Below are positions 12,790-24,389 of a stretch of DNA of 64,000 bases, one piece after another (position 1 is the first letter of the stretch; every line of letters begins with the position of its first letter). The notes under the pieces were generated by a model. It ran no database searches. It was not told the origin of the DNA and worked only from the letters and a program-made list of their open reading frames with translations. Position numbers and translations under genes: made by a program. The stretch spans positions 57,254,001 to 57,318,000 of the forward strand of contig NC_083691.1 of the NCBI RefSeq assembly GCF_033118175.1. The letters run 5' to 3'. Source of the stretch: Dama dama (taxonomy: Eukaryota; Chordata; Mammalia; Artiodactyla; Cervidae).

Positions 12790-13540
12790 GTTTCTTGTTT
12801 CTTTCAAACACTTCTTTGTGGGCCTCATGAGGAACCTGATTGCTCACAACTTCCTTCTCACATGCAGTGTATATGTGTTCTGTTATCATATCAAGCCACT
12901 TAGAGGATGCTGACCTTTCTGGGTTGAGGTTTTCAAGCCTCTAGGACTGGAGATGGGGCAGTGGGGTTAGGTAGTATGGTATTAAACAAGGTTAGGGTCC
13001 ATGTTGCTTTTAGCCTAGTGCTGGACACAGACTTGGTCAGGTGCTGTGGGGGTCCCAGGTGCAGGGGGCCATGGAAACTAGTGCAAGGGTGTGGAGTGTA
13101 TGAACCACCCAGGCTGTTGAAGGAGGATGGGAGTGAAACCAGCAGATGTGCTCAAGGTTCTGTTTTCAGTTCCCCAAAAGATCTTCTCCTTGACCAAAGC
13201 ACTGTGACCGTTGCTATGACAGTTGCTATCTTGGTCCTTGGGGTTCTCTCTTGTTAAGATTTCATTACTTTTTTGGTCTTAGGCCAGTCACCATGAAACT
13301 CAGTAATAACCAGTCTGGGGTTGGGGTGGTTTGGGCGTGGTTGGGGCTTGAGTACTGTGATGGTGGAAAACACTGGGGATCCAAAAAGGGACCCTTGGTT
13401 AATGAGTTATGTTTCCAAACTAGACCAACACTCCTAGTTGTCTTGGGCTTGGATGACTCTCCATTTTTGCTGAGGGTCATGAATTCCTCCCTTGAGAAGT
13501 CTTTAATTAGTTCATTGATGCATCTGGTAAAAACAAAACA
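12790..13540 (-). promoter_or_regulatory. Likely kappa 3' enhancer region
   Basis: A repeat-poor stretch surrounding the composite PU.1/IRF4 site. It has open frames up to 111 residues on the plus strand, but none has a recognisable domain. Boundaries are a guess from repeat absence. Confidence 0.55.
13164..13173 (-). promoter_or_regulatory. PU.1/IRF4 composite site of the kappa 3' enhancer
   Basis: The minus strand reads GGAACTGAAA, the Ets-IRF composite element GGAANNGAAA. Its context GGGGAACTGAAAACAGAACC closely matches the mouse kappa 3' enhancer as I remember it. It lies 11.2 kb downstream of the IGKC stop, the right range for this enhancer (about 9 kb in mouse, 12 kb in human). An E-box CATCTG follows at 13,142-13,147. 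Role as enhancer is inferred from sequence and position. Confidence 0.8.
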
Positions 13541-13840
13541 GGTAGAAAGAACACCGACTTCAAATCTTGATTCTGTCTCCGAGTGACTATGTCATACCAT
13601 TTTAGTCTCTAAATCTGTTAATAAGGGATTCAGTTTCTAGCTCCTCTCACTCAAAGTTCAGTGATTCTTTGCCACTGAAAATTGCAACCATGAATAGTAG
13701 TTATCACTGCATTTTAGAATTTGGGCTCTTGATCAGGCTGCCTGAGTTTGAAAACAGATTTTAGTATTTCCTGACTTAGGAAATGACCTTGGAGGCCGTT
13801 TGTACTCTAAGTCTCAGTTTGCTTATAATACAAACTACAA
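13541..13840 (+). mobile_element. Two MIR-like fragments
   Basis: ttcaaatcttgattctgtct and later cctgagtttgaaaacagatt with tctcagtttgcttataatac resemble MIR. Confidence 0.6.
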
Positions 13841-13880
13841 ATGGGTTGTTGGTGGATTCACTGACATGATCTGTGTTAGT

Positions 13881-13929
13881 GTTAGTGTTGAGACATTACT
13901 GTTAGCCCTGTTAGTGTTGAGACATTACT
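13881..13929 (+). repeat. Short tandem repeat, 29-base period
   Basis: gttagtgttgagacattact occurs at 13,881-13,900 and 13,910-13,929. Confidence 0.9.
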
Positions 13930-14121
13930 ATCCGTTACTCTATCATAGTTACAAATCTGTTACAACTTGGTATGTGTTGAGCCACCAACAGTATTACAGA
14001 AGGTCTTCTCTGTGTAATTTTTGTTTCCTACCTTGACCATCAATATTTTGTTACTGGTTGGAGGTTGTTCTTCATTTGTTCTTTGAGCCTGTCATGAAAT
14101 AAAAGCTTGTGTTTTTTTCCA

Positions 14122-14450
14122 AATAAACTTACTTACAAAACAGAAACAGACTCACCAACTTAGAGAGGGACCTTATGGCTGCCAGGGAGGAAGAGATAGT
14201 CGGGGAATTCGGGATGGACATGTACACTCTGCTATACCCAAAGTGGGGAACCGACAGGGCCCTCCTGTGTAGCACACGGAGCTCTGCTCAACGTTGTGTG
14301 GCAGCCTGGATGGGAGGGAAGTTGAGGGGAGAATGGAGACATGTGCATGTATGGCTGAGTCCCTTTGCTGTCTACCTGAAACTATCACAAAATTGTTAAT
14401 CAAGTATAGCCCAAGATAAAATAAAAAGTTTAAAAAAACATTTTTTTTTT
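14122..14450 (+). mobile_element. L1 3' end
   Basis: acttacaaaacagaaacaga, tgtgtggcagcctggatggg and a final A-rich run. Confidence 0.85.
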
Positions 14451-14514
14451 TAGAAGGACTCATTCAGAGAAAAGATCCATATTCACTGTAAAGTTCAACT
14501 GTTTCGTTAGTATT

Positions 14515-14732
14515 GAAAAGTGAAAATGAAGTCACTCAGTCCTGTCGACACTTTGGCACCCCATGGAATGTAGACTATAAGACTCCTCTGTTCATGGGAT
14601 TTTCCAGCCAAGAGTACTGGAGTGAGTTGCCATTTCCTTCTCCAGGGGATCTTCCCAATGCAGGGATTGAACTCTGGTCTCCTGCATTGCAAGCAGACTC
14701 TTTACCATCTGAGCCACCAGGGAAGCCCTTTG
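14515..14732 (-). mobile_element. Bov-tA/Bov-A SINE
   Basis: aagtgaaaatgaagtcactc to tgagccaccagggaagccc. Confidence 0.9.
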
Positions 14733-15448
14733 TTAGTATTAGAGAAGTTAATTGAAGCTTAACTAGTACTGTTACAAACCAGTAACATTGAAAACTTACA
14801 CAGAAACTGCCATGTGCAAAACTATGAGAAAAACTGATATTTTGGGTTTAGTAATCATGGTTTAAGTCATAGTTCTACCTCATATGAACTCTGTAATCTT
14901 AAGCACATTATATTACCTCTTAGTTTATGCATCCATAAGGCAAGGTTAATGCCATCAGTGCCCGTGGACACCCCCTTCTCTCCTGTTACTGGGTGAGCTG
15001 TCTGTGTTCCTAGGTAAGGGTAACATCTCCACTTGTGCTCCACCTTTCCCACCTCACATACTCCATATGCCTCAGCAATTTTTCTTTCTCCCTCCTATAG
15101 CACCGACCTTCTTTCTCTGCTAGACGATTCTTATAAGCCTTTGTCAGGAAGGGAGACATTTCCCCCTACTGTTTTAGATTCTTCTGGCTGGTCTGACAAT
15201 TAAATTGACCTGAGACACATTAATAGGAGAAAACATAGTTTAATCACATGGATAAATGGTAGAGATCTAGAAAAACTGAGTAACTTGCCCAAATGGCTGA
15301 AACCGTCATCTTAAATACCATCTTCAGCGAAAGACAAAAGAGGATGTTGGAGGTAGTGATTTGACACTTCAAAGGAGAGGAAGGCAAATCATATGAAGAT
15401 GGAAAAGTAATGTTTGGTATCACTTTGTGGCAAATAGATGGGTAAAAA
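14733..15448. other. Unique noncoding sequence
   Basis: No gene recognised. The final bases merge into BovB-like sequence. Confidence 0.4.
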
Positions 15449-15689
15449 GTGGAAACAGTGACAGATTTTATTTTCTTGGGCTTTAAAATCAATGTGGATT
15501 GTGAACATAGCCATGAAATTAAAAGACGCTTGCTCCTTGGAAAAAAAGCTATGACAAACCTAGACAGCTTATTAAAAAGCAGAGACATCACTTTGCTGAC
15601 AAAGGTCTGTGTAGTCAAAGCTATGGTTTTTCCAGTAGTCATGTACAGATGTGAGAGTTGGACCATAAAGAATGCTGAGTGTCTGGAGA
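15449..15689 (+). mobile_element. BovB fragment
   Basis: Encodes METVTDFIFLGFKI and TKVCVVKAMVFPVVMYRCES, a typical BovB C-terminal piece. It stops at 15,689, where SINE sequence begins without a gap. Confidence 0.88.
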
Positions 15690-15775
15690 ATCCCCATGGA
15701 CAAAGAGCTTGGCGGGCTATAGTCCACGGGGTCACAAAGAGTTGGACACTACTGAGTGACTAACACTTTTTCTTT
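15690..15775 (+). mobile_element. Bov-tA 3' end fused to BovB
   Basis: tctggagaatccccatgg to the cactgagtgacta end. The fusion point suggests template switching or deletion, since BovB and Bov-tA share 3' ends. Confidence 0.8.
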
Positions 15776-15804
15776 CACTTTTATGGTTAACTGTTTTTCA
15801 ACAA

Positions 15805-15955
15805 ATGTGCCAAAGTAATCCAACAGAGAAAATTGAAATCTTTAAAAATTAATGGTGCTGGGGCAACTGGATATCTGTATGAAAAAAAAAATTATGTTAA
15901 CTCTCACACCTCATACTCTATGCAAAAGTTAATTCTAGATGGATCAAATTGAGCA
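15805..15955 (+). mobile_element. Old L1 ORF2 fragment
   Basis: ggtgctggggcaactggata and following sequence match L1 ORF2 by memory. Decayed. Confidence 0.6.
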
Positions 15956-16370
15956 CCTGTCTTTTCTCCCAGACCTGCAACTTCTGTAAGCTTCCTCATT
16001 TCATTAAAGCAACTCCATTCTTCTAATTCCTGAGGCAGAAAATCCTGGGTGCAAACTTGTCTCCTCTGTCTTTTTCTGCACCCACACTGTCAGCATGTCC
16101 TGTTAGTTCTGCTTTCAAAGCAGCATGACCTCTTGCCTTGGGTTATTCTAGTAAACTCCTAGCTAGGGGTCCTATTACCACCCCTGCCATCATCCCACCC
16201 CTGACAGTGTATTCTCATCCAAGCGCTCAGGAAAGTCTTGTTATGCATAAGTCATGTGAAAATGTTTTGCTCAAAATCCACCAACATTTGTCTTACTTCC
16301 TGTACCCAACGGGCGCCTGTAGGGCCTGCCCCTCCCTGCTGTGAATCTGTGCGTCAACACTGGGTACACA
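15956..16370. other. Unique noncoding sequence
   Basis: No gene seen. Confidence 0.4.
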
Positions 16371-16750
16371 CCTACCTTAGGACTTTTCATCCATTGCTCT
16401 TCCCGCTGCCTAAAATGATCTTATCCACCTACCATGATTCACTTCCTCACTTCATTTGGGTCTTTAAATCTAAATGTTACCTTATTAGTGATAGCATTCC
16501 TCATGACTGTTCTGAGCTTTATAACCTCACTCTAACAGTCATTGCTCTCTTTCTCTGCTGTAAATTTCTATTTAATACATATCAATTATTTAAGGTATTG
16601 TTTATGTATTAATCTTATTTATCATTTATCTCTGCAACTAGACTATAATCCTCACAAAGGCAGGGAATTTTACCTGTGTTGTATCTCCAGCATCTAAAAC
16701 AGTGCCGGCAATATTTTAGGCATTCAGTCAATACTGAATAAAAGAATGAG
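16371..16750 (+). mobile_element. L2 LINE fragment
   Basis: aaaggcagggaattttacct, cagcatctaaaacagtgccg and aggcattcagtcaatactga match L2. Confidence 0.7.
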
Positions 16751-17989
16751 AAAAGGAAGTCTCTCAAGGAAAACTTGGAGGACCCTACACTGGCATATCC
16801 CCACCCTCAGCTGGGTTGCTGCTTTTTTCCTGGGCAGAGACAGTGTTTCAACAGGGTTTGAGACTTACAAAGCATGAGATATCAATCATTTGTGAGAAAA
16901 AAGAGGTGCACATCTATGGCATGGAGCTGGGCATCACCTATTTGGGAGTAAAAATAATTGGACGTCTTAAAAGCAGCATGTGGATTGCATATACACTAAG
17001 ACACAGTTAAAAGAACCAAAACTTCCTGGTAGTTGGGAGTGGGTTTAGAATAATAATAAATATCTAGTGTCACAAGATTGGGATAGTCCAATGGCTAGCC
17101 CTCTACTTCCACCCACCACTCCTAAGCCACAAGTTCCACCCACTGCACCACCCCACGGACTCTCGGATGCATCATTTCCCCTCTGGGTTTGTATGATAAA
17201 AGACATTTGCATTATATTAAGACAAAGCTATGGATTGTGAATCCTGGAGTCTTTTTTTCCAGCTCTAATGTCTATATGTACATTAGAGTAGCTTCAAAAC
17301 TGTGCTGTAACTTTCTATTAACTTTTTTTTTTTAAATAAGAAAAGACTTTTCCAGAATTAACCATGGATCTTAGATTTGGTGCTAACACATTCCACATCC
17401 CCAAAGGTTCTTAAACAAGTTGATAATTAAATGTATCATTTGGATAAAACGAAAGAGAGAAAAGAGGATGAGTTAAGAAATAGTAACAAAAAAAAAACAA
17501 TCAAGAAATGGATGGTGGAGAGAAAGAATTGGGGGACCAAAGGGGAGATAGAGGAGGAGGAAGCAGGAGCAGATGCTGATCGATGGAGGATGAGCAATGA
17601 AAGAGGAAAGGGAAAGAGGAAGTGAAGATAGATGCTTGTCTGTTTGTTTTTTTACACTGTACCTGGTCCAAGCACTGACAGTTCTAAGACCTAGCTCTTT
17701 CATTGTGTCCCCCAACCTAGTAAGTCTCTTTGTATTTGCTTGAGACGCTGGACTTTAGTGAGCCCAGGTGGCTGCCAGGCCTCTTCTTCCCATAGAAGGT
17801 GCTGCAGATCTATAGACTATTGGTATTTGCAATTTCCCTAAACCATTTTCCTTTCTGATGCTGTCATTTCATGGGGCTGATTCAGCTTCCTTGTCCTATT
17901 AAACAGTAAGAGCATTAGTGATTTTCTGATGCTGACTCATCTGTACAGATAGAAGTTTGCTGAGAACTGAACTCTCATCCCTGCTATCA
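16751..17989. other. Unique noncoding, purine-rich part
   Basis: 17,450-17,630 is strongly purine-rich (gaaagagagaaaagaggatg and so on). No gene seen. Confidence 0.45.
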
Positions 17990-18029
17990 TCATTATGTTA
18001 GTTTGCTTGGGCTGCTGTGACAAAGCATT

Positions 18030-18235
18030 CGTTGTTGTTCTTTAGTCCCTAAGTCATGCCGGACCCCATGGACTGTAACCCGCCAGACTCCTCTGTCCAC
18101 GGGATTTCCTAGGCAAGAATACAGGAGTGCGTTGCCATTTCCTTCTCCAGGAATCCTCCCGACTCAGGGACCAAACCCGTGTCTCCTGCATTGGCTGGTG
18201 GATTCTTTACCATTGAGCTGCCAAGGAAGCCCAAC
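18030..18235 (-). mobile_element. Bov-tA SINE
   Basis: gttgttctttagtccctaag to gctgccaaggaagccc. Flanks acaaagcatt and acaaagtaat look like a mutated target duplication. Confidence 0.88.
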
Positions 18236-18456
18236 AAAGTAATGGGTTGGTAAATAGTTTCATAAGATGGTACCGGCAAACCAGAATGGACTTTTTGGCC
18301 AACCTGATACCACGAACTTGGTGACTTGAAACGACAAAAATTTATTCAGCTCTGGAGGCCAGAAGCCTGAAATTAAAGTGGTTCCTGCTTGAAGCTCTGA
18401 CGCAGAAGCCACCACAAGCCTCTTTGCTAGCTTTTCTGGCTCTCCAGAGATCCTTG

Positions 18457-18672
18457 GGGGGCTTTCTTGGTGGCTCAGCGGTAAAGAACCCGCCTGCAAT
18501 GCAGGAGGCATGGGTTGGATCCCTGGGTTGGGAAGATCCCCTGGAGAAGCCCACAGCAACCACCCTAGTATTCTTGCCTGGAGAATCTTATGTACTGAGG
18601 AGCCTGGTGGGCTTCAGTCCGTAGGATTGAAAAGAGTCTGGCATAGCTGAAGCGACTGAGCACACACACAGC
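18457..18672 (+). mobile_element. Bov-tA SINE
   Basis: ggggggctttcttggtggc to gctgaagcgactgagcac. Confidence 0.9.
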
Positions 18673-19027
18673 GCAGTGATCCTTGATGTGAATTACCTTG
18701 CAGTTGCTTTATTCCAATCTTTGCTTTCATCACCACATGACCTTCTCCCTGTGTCGCTGCATCTCTAATCTCTTTATAGAAGGACACTGGGCATTGGATT
18801 TAGGGATCACCTTAATTCAAAGTGATGTCACTTTTTAAAAAAATTTTCTATTTTGAAAAATTTAGAGATTAATAGGAAGCTGCAAAGACAGAACATAGAT
18901 GTCTGGTGTGCTCTTCACCTATTTCCCCCAGTGGTTACTTCTTACATAATTACAGCACAATATCAAACTCAGCAATGTGACATTGCCACAATGTGTATTT
19001 ATCACACTATGTCATTTAGTCACATGT

Positions 19028-19250
19028 CTGAAAGTGAAACTGTTAGTCATTCAGTTGTGCCTGACTCTTTGAGACCCCATGGACTATAGCCTGCCAGGCT
19101 CCTCTGTCCATGCGATTCTCCAGACAAGAATACTGGAGTGGGTTGCCATTAGCTTTTCCAGGGGATCTTCCCAACCCAGGGATCCAACCCATGTCTCCTG
19201 CATTGCAGGCAGATTCTTTACTGTCTGAGCCACCAGAGAAGTCCTATCAC
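19028..19250 (-). mobile_element. Bov-tA SINE
   Basis: gaaagtgaaactgttagtca to tctgagccaccagagaagtc. Confidence 0.92.
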
Positions 19251-19324
19251 ATTTCTAGATGTATATAACCACTACTGCAGTCCAGAAATAGGATTATTCT
19301 TTTATCACCAATTTCTCCCCGTAT

Positions 19325-19640
19325 TTTTTTTTAATTTTTAATTAATGAATTAACTATTGGATGCACTGGGTCTTGGTTGCTGCATTTGGGCTTTCTCTAG
19401 TTGCAGTTGTGAACCTGGTTGTGGTGGTGCTACTCTTTAGTTGCGGTATGCAGGCTTCTTACTGTGGTGCTTCTCTTGTTGCAGAGCACAGGCTCTGTAG
19501 AGTGAGCTCGGGCTCTGTAGTTGTGATGCACAGGATTAGTTGCCTCACAGCATGTGGAATACTCCAGAGAAAGGATTGAACCTGAGTCCCCTGCATTGGC
19601 AGGTAGATTTTTAACCCCTAGACCACCAAGGATGCCCACC
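19325..19640 (-). mobile_element. CHR-type SINE
   Basis: ggatgcactgggtcttggtt to cccctagaccaccaaggatg, reverse orientation. Confidence 0.85.
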
Positions 19641-19724
19641 AAGGTCTCCCTTTATAGTTACATTCAGTCTTCTTTTCTTCCACCATCCCTCAGCCCTGGC
19701 AACCAGTAATCTGCTCTCCACCTC

Positions 19725-20135
19725 GATAGTATTATAATTTCAAGAGAGCTGAGCGCTGAAGAATTGATGCTTTTGAACTGTGGTGTTGGAGAAGACTCTC
19801 GAGAGTCTCTTGGATTACAAGGAAATCAAACCAGTCAATCCTAAAAGAAATCAACTCTGAATATTCATTGGAAGGACTGATTCTGAAGCTCCAATACTTT
19901 GGCGACCTGCTGCGAAGAGCTTGATGAGCCGACTCATTAGAAAAGACCCTGATGCTGGGAAAGACTGGGGGCAGGAGGAGACAGCGATGACAGAGACGAG
20001 ATAGTTGAATGGCATCACCGACTCGATGGACATGAGTTTGAGCAAGCTTTGGGAGGTGGTGAAGGACAGGGAAGCCTGGTGTGCTGCAGTCCATGGGGTC
20101 ACAAAGAGTCAGACACGACTGAGTGACTGAACAGC
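19725..20135 (+). mobile_element. BovB 3' fragment
   Basis: Runs from ctgagcgctgaagaattgat to the tgactgaa end. It contains the BovB landmark ccaatactttggc with decay. Confidence 0.88.
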
Positions 20136-20227
20136 AGCAACATCAGCAACAACAATAATGTTATGTAAAAAGAATCTTGTACTGTGTGACCTGTTGAGAC
20201 TGGCTTTTTTTTTTTTTTCCCACTCAG

Positions 20228-20495
20228 TATAGCACCCCACTCCAGTATTCTTGCCTGGAAAATCCCATGGACGGAGTAGCCTGGTAGGCTGCAGTCCATG
20301 GGGTCGCTAAGAGTTGGACACGACTGAGCAACTTCACTTTCACTTTTCACTTTCGTGCATTGGAGAAGGAAATGGCAGCCCAGTCCAGTATTCTTGCCTG
20401 GAGAATCCTAGGGACGGGGAAGCCTGGTGAGCTGCTGTCTATGGGGTCGCACAGAGTCGGACACGACTGAAGTGACTTAGCAGCAGCAGCAGGAT
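20228..20495 (+). mobile_element. Bov-A2 SINE (two BovA units)
   Basis: Two BovA monomers joined by cactttcacttttcactttc, ending tgacttagcagcagcagcag. Confidence 0.93.
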
Positions 20496-20509
20496 CATCC
20501 TAGTTGTTG

Positions 20510-20890
20510 CATATATATCAGTATTTTGTTTCTTTTTATTGCTACATGGTATTCATGAAGTGGATATATCACAATTTGTTCAACCTATCATTGAGAGGCA
20601 TGTTGAGGGATCTGCTGAGTCACCTTTCGAGTCATATATAGGGGGCCATGTTGGTGGTTTGCAGTTTTTAGTTATTACATACAAAACTGTTATGAATAAC
20701 TACAAACAGGTTTTTGTGTATGCAAACTTTCTCATTTCTTGGGGATAAATGTTGTGGAATGCAATTGCTGGTGTATTTTGTTTAGTTTTTCAGGAAACCA
20801 GCAAACTATTTTCTAGTGTTGCCTGTATCATCTTACATGTCCACCAGCAATGGATGAAAGATCCAGTTTCAGGGCATCTTTACCAGCATT
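20510..20890. mobile_element. Old L1-like fragment
   Basis: tttttattgctacatggtat, ttcaggaaaccagcaaacta and catgtccaccagcaatggat resemble ancient L1 sequence. Confidence 0.55.
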
Positions 20891-21334
20891 TCAGTATAAT
20901 CTCACTTTAATTTGATTGTATCTGCAAGAACCCTATTCCCAAATGAGGTCACTTTTACAGGAATGGGAGCTGGAATTTGAACATAGCTTTTTGTAGGATA
21001 CAAGTCAACTCATAATACCTGTTCCTACTTCCTTGAGTCAGAGCGGGTCTGTCTTCAAAGTCTTGCTTTATGAAAAGACTCTTGCATGGTATCAGAGGTG
21101 CCATTGACTGTTGAGTTTTGCCTCCAGAGATGGATGAGAAAGTTTATGTCATTTGAAGGGACCTTACTGAGTCTTTCTGAACTTTGTTCAGCCCTCCAAC
21201 ATTTCAGAGACTTGATAATAATAAATATTCTCAAGATGTACAATGTCAGTGTCATCTCCCTACCCTCTTTTCCCATGAGAGTCCTTTCTTTCTCCAGTAC
21301 AGACAAAGGAAGGGAAAAAAATGGAAGAAAAACT

Positions 21335-21440
21335 GGATTATAAAGTTCTTGAGGGAAAGGACACCATCTTAGTTACTTGTGTACCTCTTTCAGGGTATCA
21401 GCTGAAAAACGTGCTCAGTAAATATTTGTTGGATGGATAA
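21335..21440 (+). mobile_element. L2 LINE 3' fragment
   Basis: agttcttgagggaaaggaca and cagtaaatatttgttggatg match L2. Confidence 0.65.
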
Positions 21441-21735
21441 GCAGATGAGATGGGAGAGGCTAGGATGCCTGCACAGAAGTGGGGAAAGAGAGTCAAGGTT
21501 GGTTTTATATGTGGCCTCCTTCTGACCTCCCTGCTTCCCAAACACATAAGTTTTCATTCATAGGATCCTAATATCTGGCTCAGGTTAACTACATTCTTTT
21601 GCCCATAGTTGAACATCTGTTCCATTCCATTGCTGCTTATGTATGTATGCCTCTGATTTCCAAATGGAGAAGTTCCTGAGAAGGTAGCACTTGACTTTCT
21701 GTTCTGTGCAGCACCCTAAGCTCCGGAAGGCAGAA
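21441..21735. other. Unique noncoding sequence
   Basis: Nothing recognised. Confidence 0.4.
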
Positions 21736-21870
21736 TTGTATAGGTGTCAAGAAAGCAGAATTAAGCAGGTGGGGATTTGATCCTTGGCCCACCATTTACT
21801 ATCTGTGTGGCTTTGACCTATTACTTATTCCTTTTAACCTCTCTTACCTGTAAATTGGGTATAAGATATT
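21736..21870 (+). mobile_element. MIR SINE fragment
   Basis: accatttactatctgtgtgg and ttacctgtaaattgggtata match MIR. Confidence 0.7.
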
Positions 21871-21879
21871 TATGTGAGC

Positions 21880-22380
21880 TTATCTTGAAGTATAATGCAT
21901 ATACAGAATTGTGCACAGATTATAATTTCACAGCTCAATACATTTTCACAAAACGGCATGCTTCACATTACCAAGAATATAAGAAGCCCCGTCTTATATT
22001 CTCTTAGGCACTATCTCAGCCCAAAGTAATTCCTATCCCAATTTATAATTGTATTTTTCCTGGTTTTGAACTCTTCATAGATGAACGTATAGGGCATATC
22101 TTTTGTGTTTGGTTTCTTTTGCTGATTGTCATACTTATGAGAGTCATCTATATTGTTTGGTATAGTTATAGTTTAATATACAAGCATGCTACAATTTAGT
22201 GACTCCTTCTACTGTTGGTGGACATTTAGGTTATTTCTAGTTTGGGGCTTTTATGAATGAAGATGCTCTGAAAAATTCTTACATGTTTTTTTGGTGGGCA
22301 GGGACATGTTCATTCAAGGGCAGGATTGGTAGGTATTAGGGTATGAATATCTCTCAGCTATATAGAACCTGACTTACACT
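21880..22380. mobile_element. Old L1-like fragment
   Basis: cttgaagtataatgcatata through ggtggacatttaggttattt resemble ancient L1 sequence. Confidence 0.5.
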
Positions 22381-22407
22381 TTAATAAACATTTTGTGTTT
22401 TAACTGT

Positions 22408-22702
22408 GTTTTCTGGTAGCTCAGATGGTAAAGAATCCACCTGCAATGCAGGAGACCCCGATTGGATTCCTGGGGTCAGGAAGATCCACTGGAGAAGGGA
22501 TAGGCTACCCACTCCTGTATTCTTGGGCTTCCCTGGTGGCTCAGCTGATAAAGAAACCACCTGCAATGCGGGAGGCCTGGATTCTATCCCTGGGTTGGGA
22601 AGATCTCCTGGAGAAGGGAACGGCTATCCACTCTAGTATTCTGGCCTGGAGAATTCCATGGACTGTAACGGGGTCACAAAGAATCGGACACCACTGAGCA
22701 AC
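22408..22702 (+). mobile_element. Dimeric Bov-tA SINE
   Basis: Two tRNA-like heads in tandem (first truncated at ctcctgtattcttgggcttc). Same architecture as 50,072-50,365. Confidence 0.92.
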
Positions 22703-22784
22703 GTTCATGTTCTTTCACTTTAACTGTGTAGTGTAGTAAAAATTAAATTAGGTTGTGGAAACATTTAATGTGGTCTTTGGCCGA

Positions 22785-23000
22785 TGAGTGAGTGAGTGAA
22801 TGAGTGAAGTCATGTCTGACTCTTTGCGACCCTGTGGACTGTAGCCCACCAGGCTTCTCCATCCATGGGATTCTGCAGGCAAGAATACTGGAGTGGGTTG
22901 CCAGTTCCTTTTCCAGGGGATCTTCCCGACCCAGGGATCGAACCCAGGTCTCCCTCATTGCAGGCAGACGCTTTAACCTCTGAGCTACCAGGGAAGCCCT
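22785..23000 (-). mobile_element. Bov-tA SINE
   Basis: gtgaagtcatgtctgactct to tgagctaccagggaagccct. It begins in a short (tgag)n tract. Confidence 0.92.
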
Positions 23001-23289
23001 CTTTGGTCGATAAGAGGTCCTCAATATGCATTGTATTTAAAATGTAATGAAGGCATCGTATTCTCTTAAGACAAAGTGCCATAATGGACTTAAATATATT
23101 TCCCTATTGCTTCTTCATCCACATTATTATCTTTGTTTTGTCACAATAAATGACTCTGTTTCTAGCCATTCCCTTCTTTCGAAAGATTTTCTGTTGGTAA
23201 ATTAGATTCAACTGGATCAAAGAATATGTGATCGTAAGAACCATTACCCTGAAAAGGGCTCTGAAGCCTGCTGAGAAGGGGAAATCAAA

Positions 23290-23505
23290 GAGGCACTAAT
23301 CTCAATCCCAATGACATATATAACTAAAGAGAAATTATTGTAAAGCCCAGGAAACTACTCTATACCCTGTGATGACCTGTATGGGAACAAAATCTAAAAA
23401 AGAGTACATATATGCACATGGACAATTGAATCACTTTGCTGTACGCCTGTAACTAACACAACATTGTAAATCAACTATATTTCAATAATAAAAAAAAAAA
23501 AAGAA
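23290..23505 (+). mobile_element. L1 3' end
   Basis: ctataccctgtgatgacctg, actaacacaacattgtaaat and poly(A) at 23,490. Confidence 0.85.
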
Positions 23506-23724
23506 GCAAGCCTCTCATAGCATGGCCCAGGAGAGGGCTATGAATATAGATGGCTTATGGGTTTCATGAAAGAGTGTCTTGTAGCTAAAGTAGGGTAGAC
23601 TAGAATGGAGGCTGATGATTTTTATAAATGATGGTATGGTTTTTATCAACTCAATATTTAATTCCTTAGAAGATAAACTGGATCATTAGAAAAACAGTGT
23701 TTAAAAACCTTTGATCAAGGAACT

Positions 23725-23982
23725 TCCCTGGTGCTCCAGTGGTTGAGAATCTGCTTGCCAATGCAGGGGACTTGGGTTTCATCCTTGGTCTGTGAAGATT
23801 TCACATGCTGTGGCTGGACAACTACTGAGCCCATGTGCTGCAACTACTGAAGCTTGCTTGCTCTAGAACCCATGCTCCACAACAAGAGAAATCACCTCAG
23901 TGAGAAGCCCCTTCACTGCAACTAGAGAGTAGCCCCTGCTCTTTGCAACTAGAGAAACTCCGTGCAGCAATGAAGACCCAGT
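23725..23982 (+). mobile_element. CHR-type SINE
   Basis: cttccctggtgctccagtgg to cagcaatgaagacccagtg. Confidence 0.85.
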
Positions 23983-23989
23983 GCGTGCG

Positions 23990-24112
23990 TGTGTGCTAAG
24001 TCCCTTCATTTGAGTCCAACTCTTTGTGACCCTAGGGACTATTGCTTGCCAGCCCCTACAGTCCATGGGATCCTCCAGGCAAGTACACTGGAGTGGGTAG
24101 ACCCACTGCAGC
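23990..24112 (-). mobile_element. BovA SINE fragment
   Basis: gtgctaagtcccttcatttg to actggagtgggtag. Lies about 90 bases beyond the IGKC poly(A) signal. Confidence 0.85.
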
Positions 24113-24205
24113 AGCGCCACCCCCCCACCAAAAAAAAAAGTTAAAAAACAAAACAAAAACCCTTAAATCAGAAAGGAGAGAGAAATCACAGGTGCAAAGA
24201 TTTAC

Positions 24206-24215
24206 TTTATTTATT
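24206..24215 (-). terminator. IGKC polyadenylation signal
   Basis: On the minus strand this reads AATAAATAAA, two overlapping canonical poly(A) hexamers, about 175 bases after the IGKC stop. That distance fits a normal kappa 3' UTR. Confidence 0.85.
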
Positions 24216-24389
24216 CATAGTCCCCCCAACATTAGCATGATTAAAGCCAAAGAGGGGGAGGGGGATGAGGTGGGGAGATGGGTCAGAGGATTGCAATAGG
24301 GGTTGATCTGTGGGAAAAGGGCCTGAGGAGGGGTGAGGGGCTGGGACCAAATCAGCCCAGGTGACTGGAGAGCCTGTAGACCTCTTGCT

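Larger units (their letters stand above)
17990..18830 (+). mobile_element. Ancient mammalian repeat split by two SINEs
   Basis: Parts gtttgcttgggctgctgtga, gctctggaggccagaagcct and ggacactgggcattggattt follow the order of an old, widespread mammalian repeat I cannot name. Later part may resume at 20,890-21,030. Confidence 0.55.

Noticed and set aside
1..24000. Kappa-deleting element downstream of IGKC
   Set aside because: CACAGTG at about 4,036 and 6,736 has no nonamer at 23 bases. It may lie outside the window.
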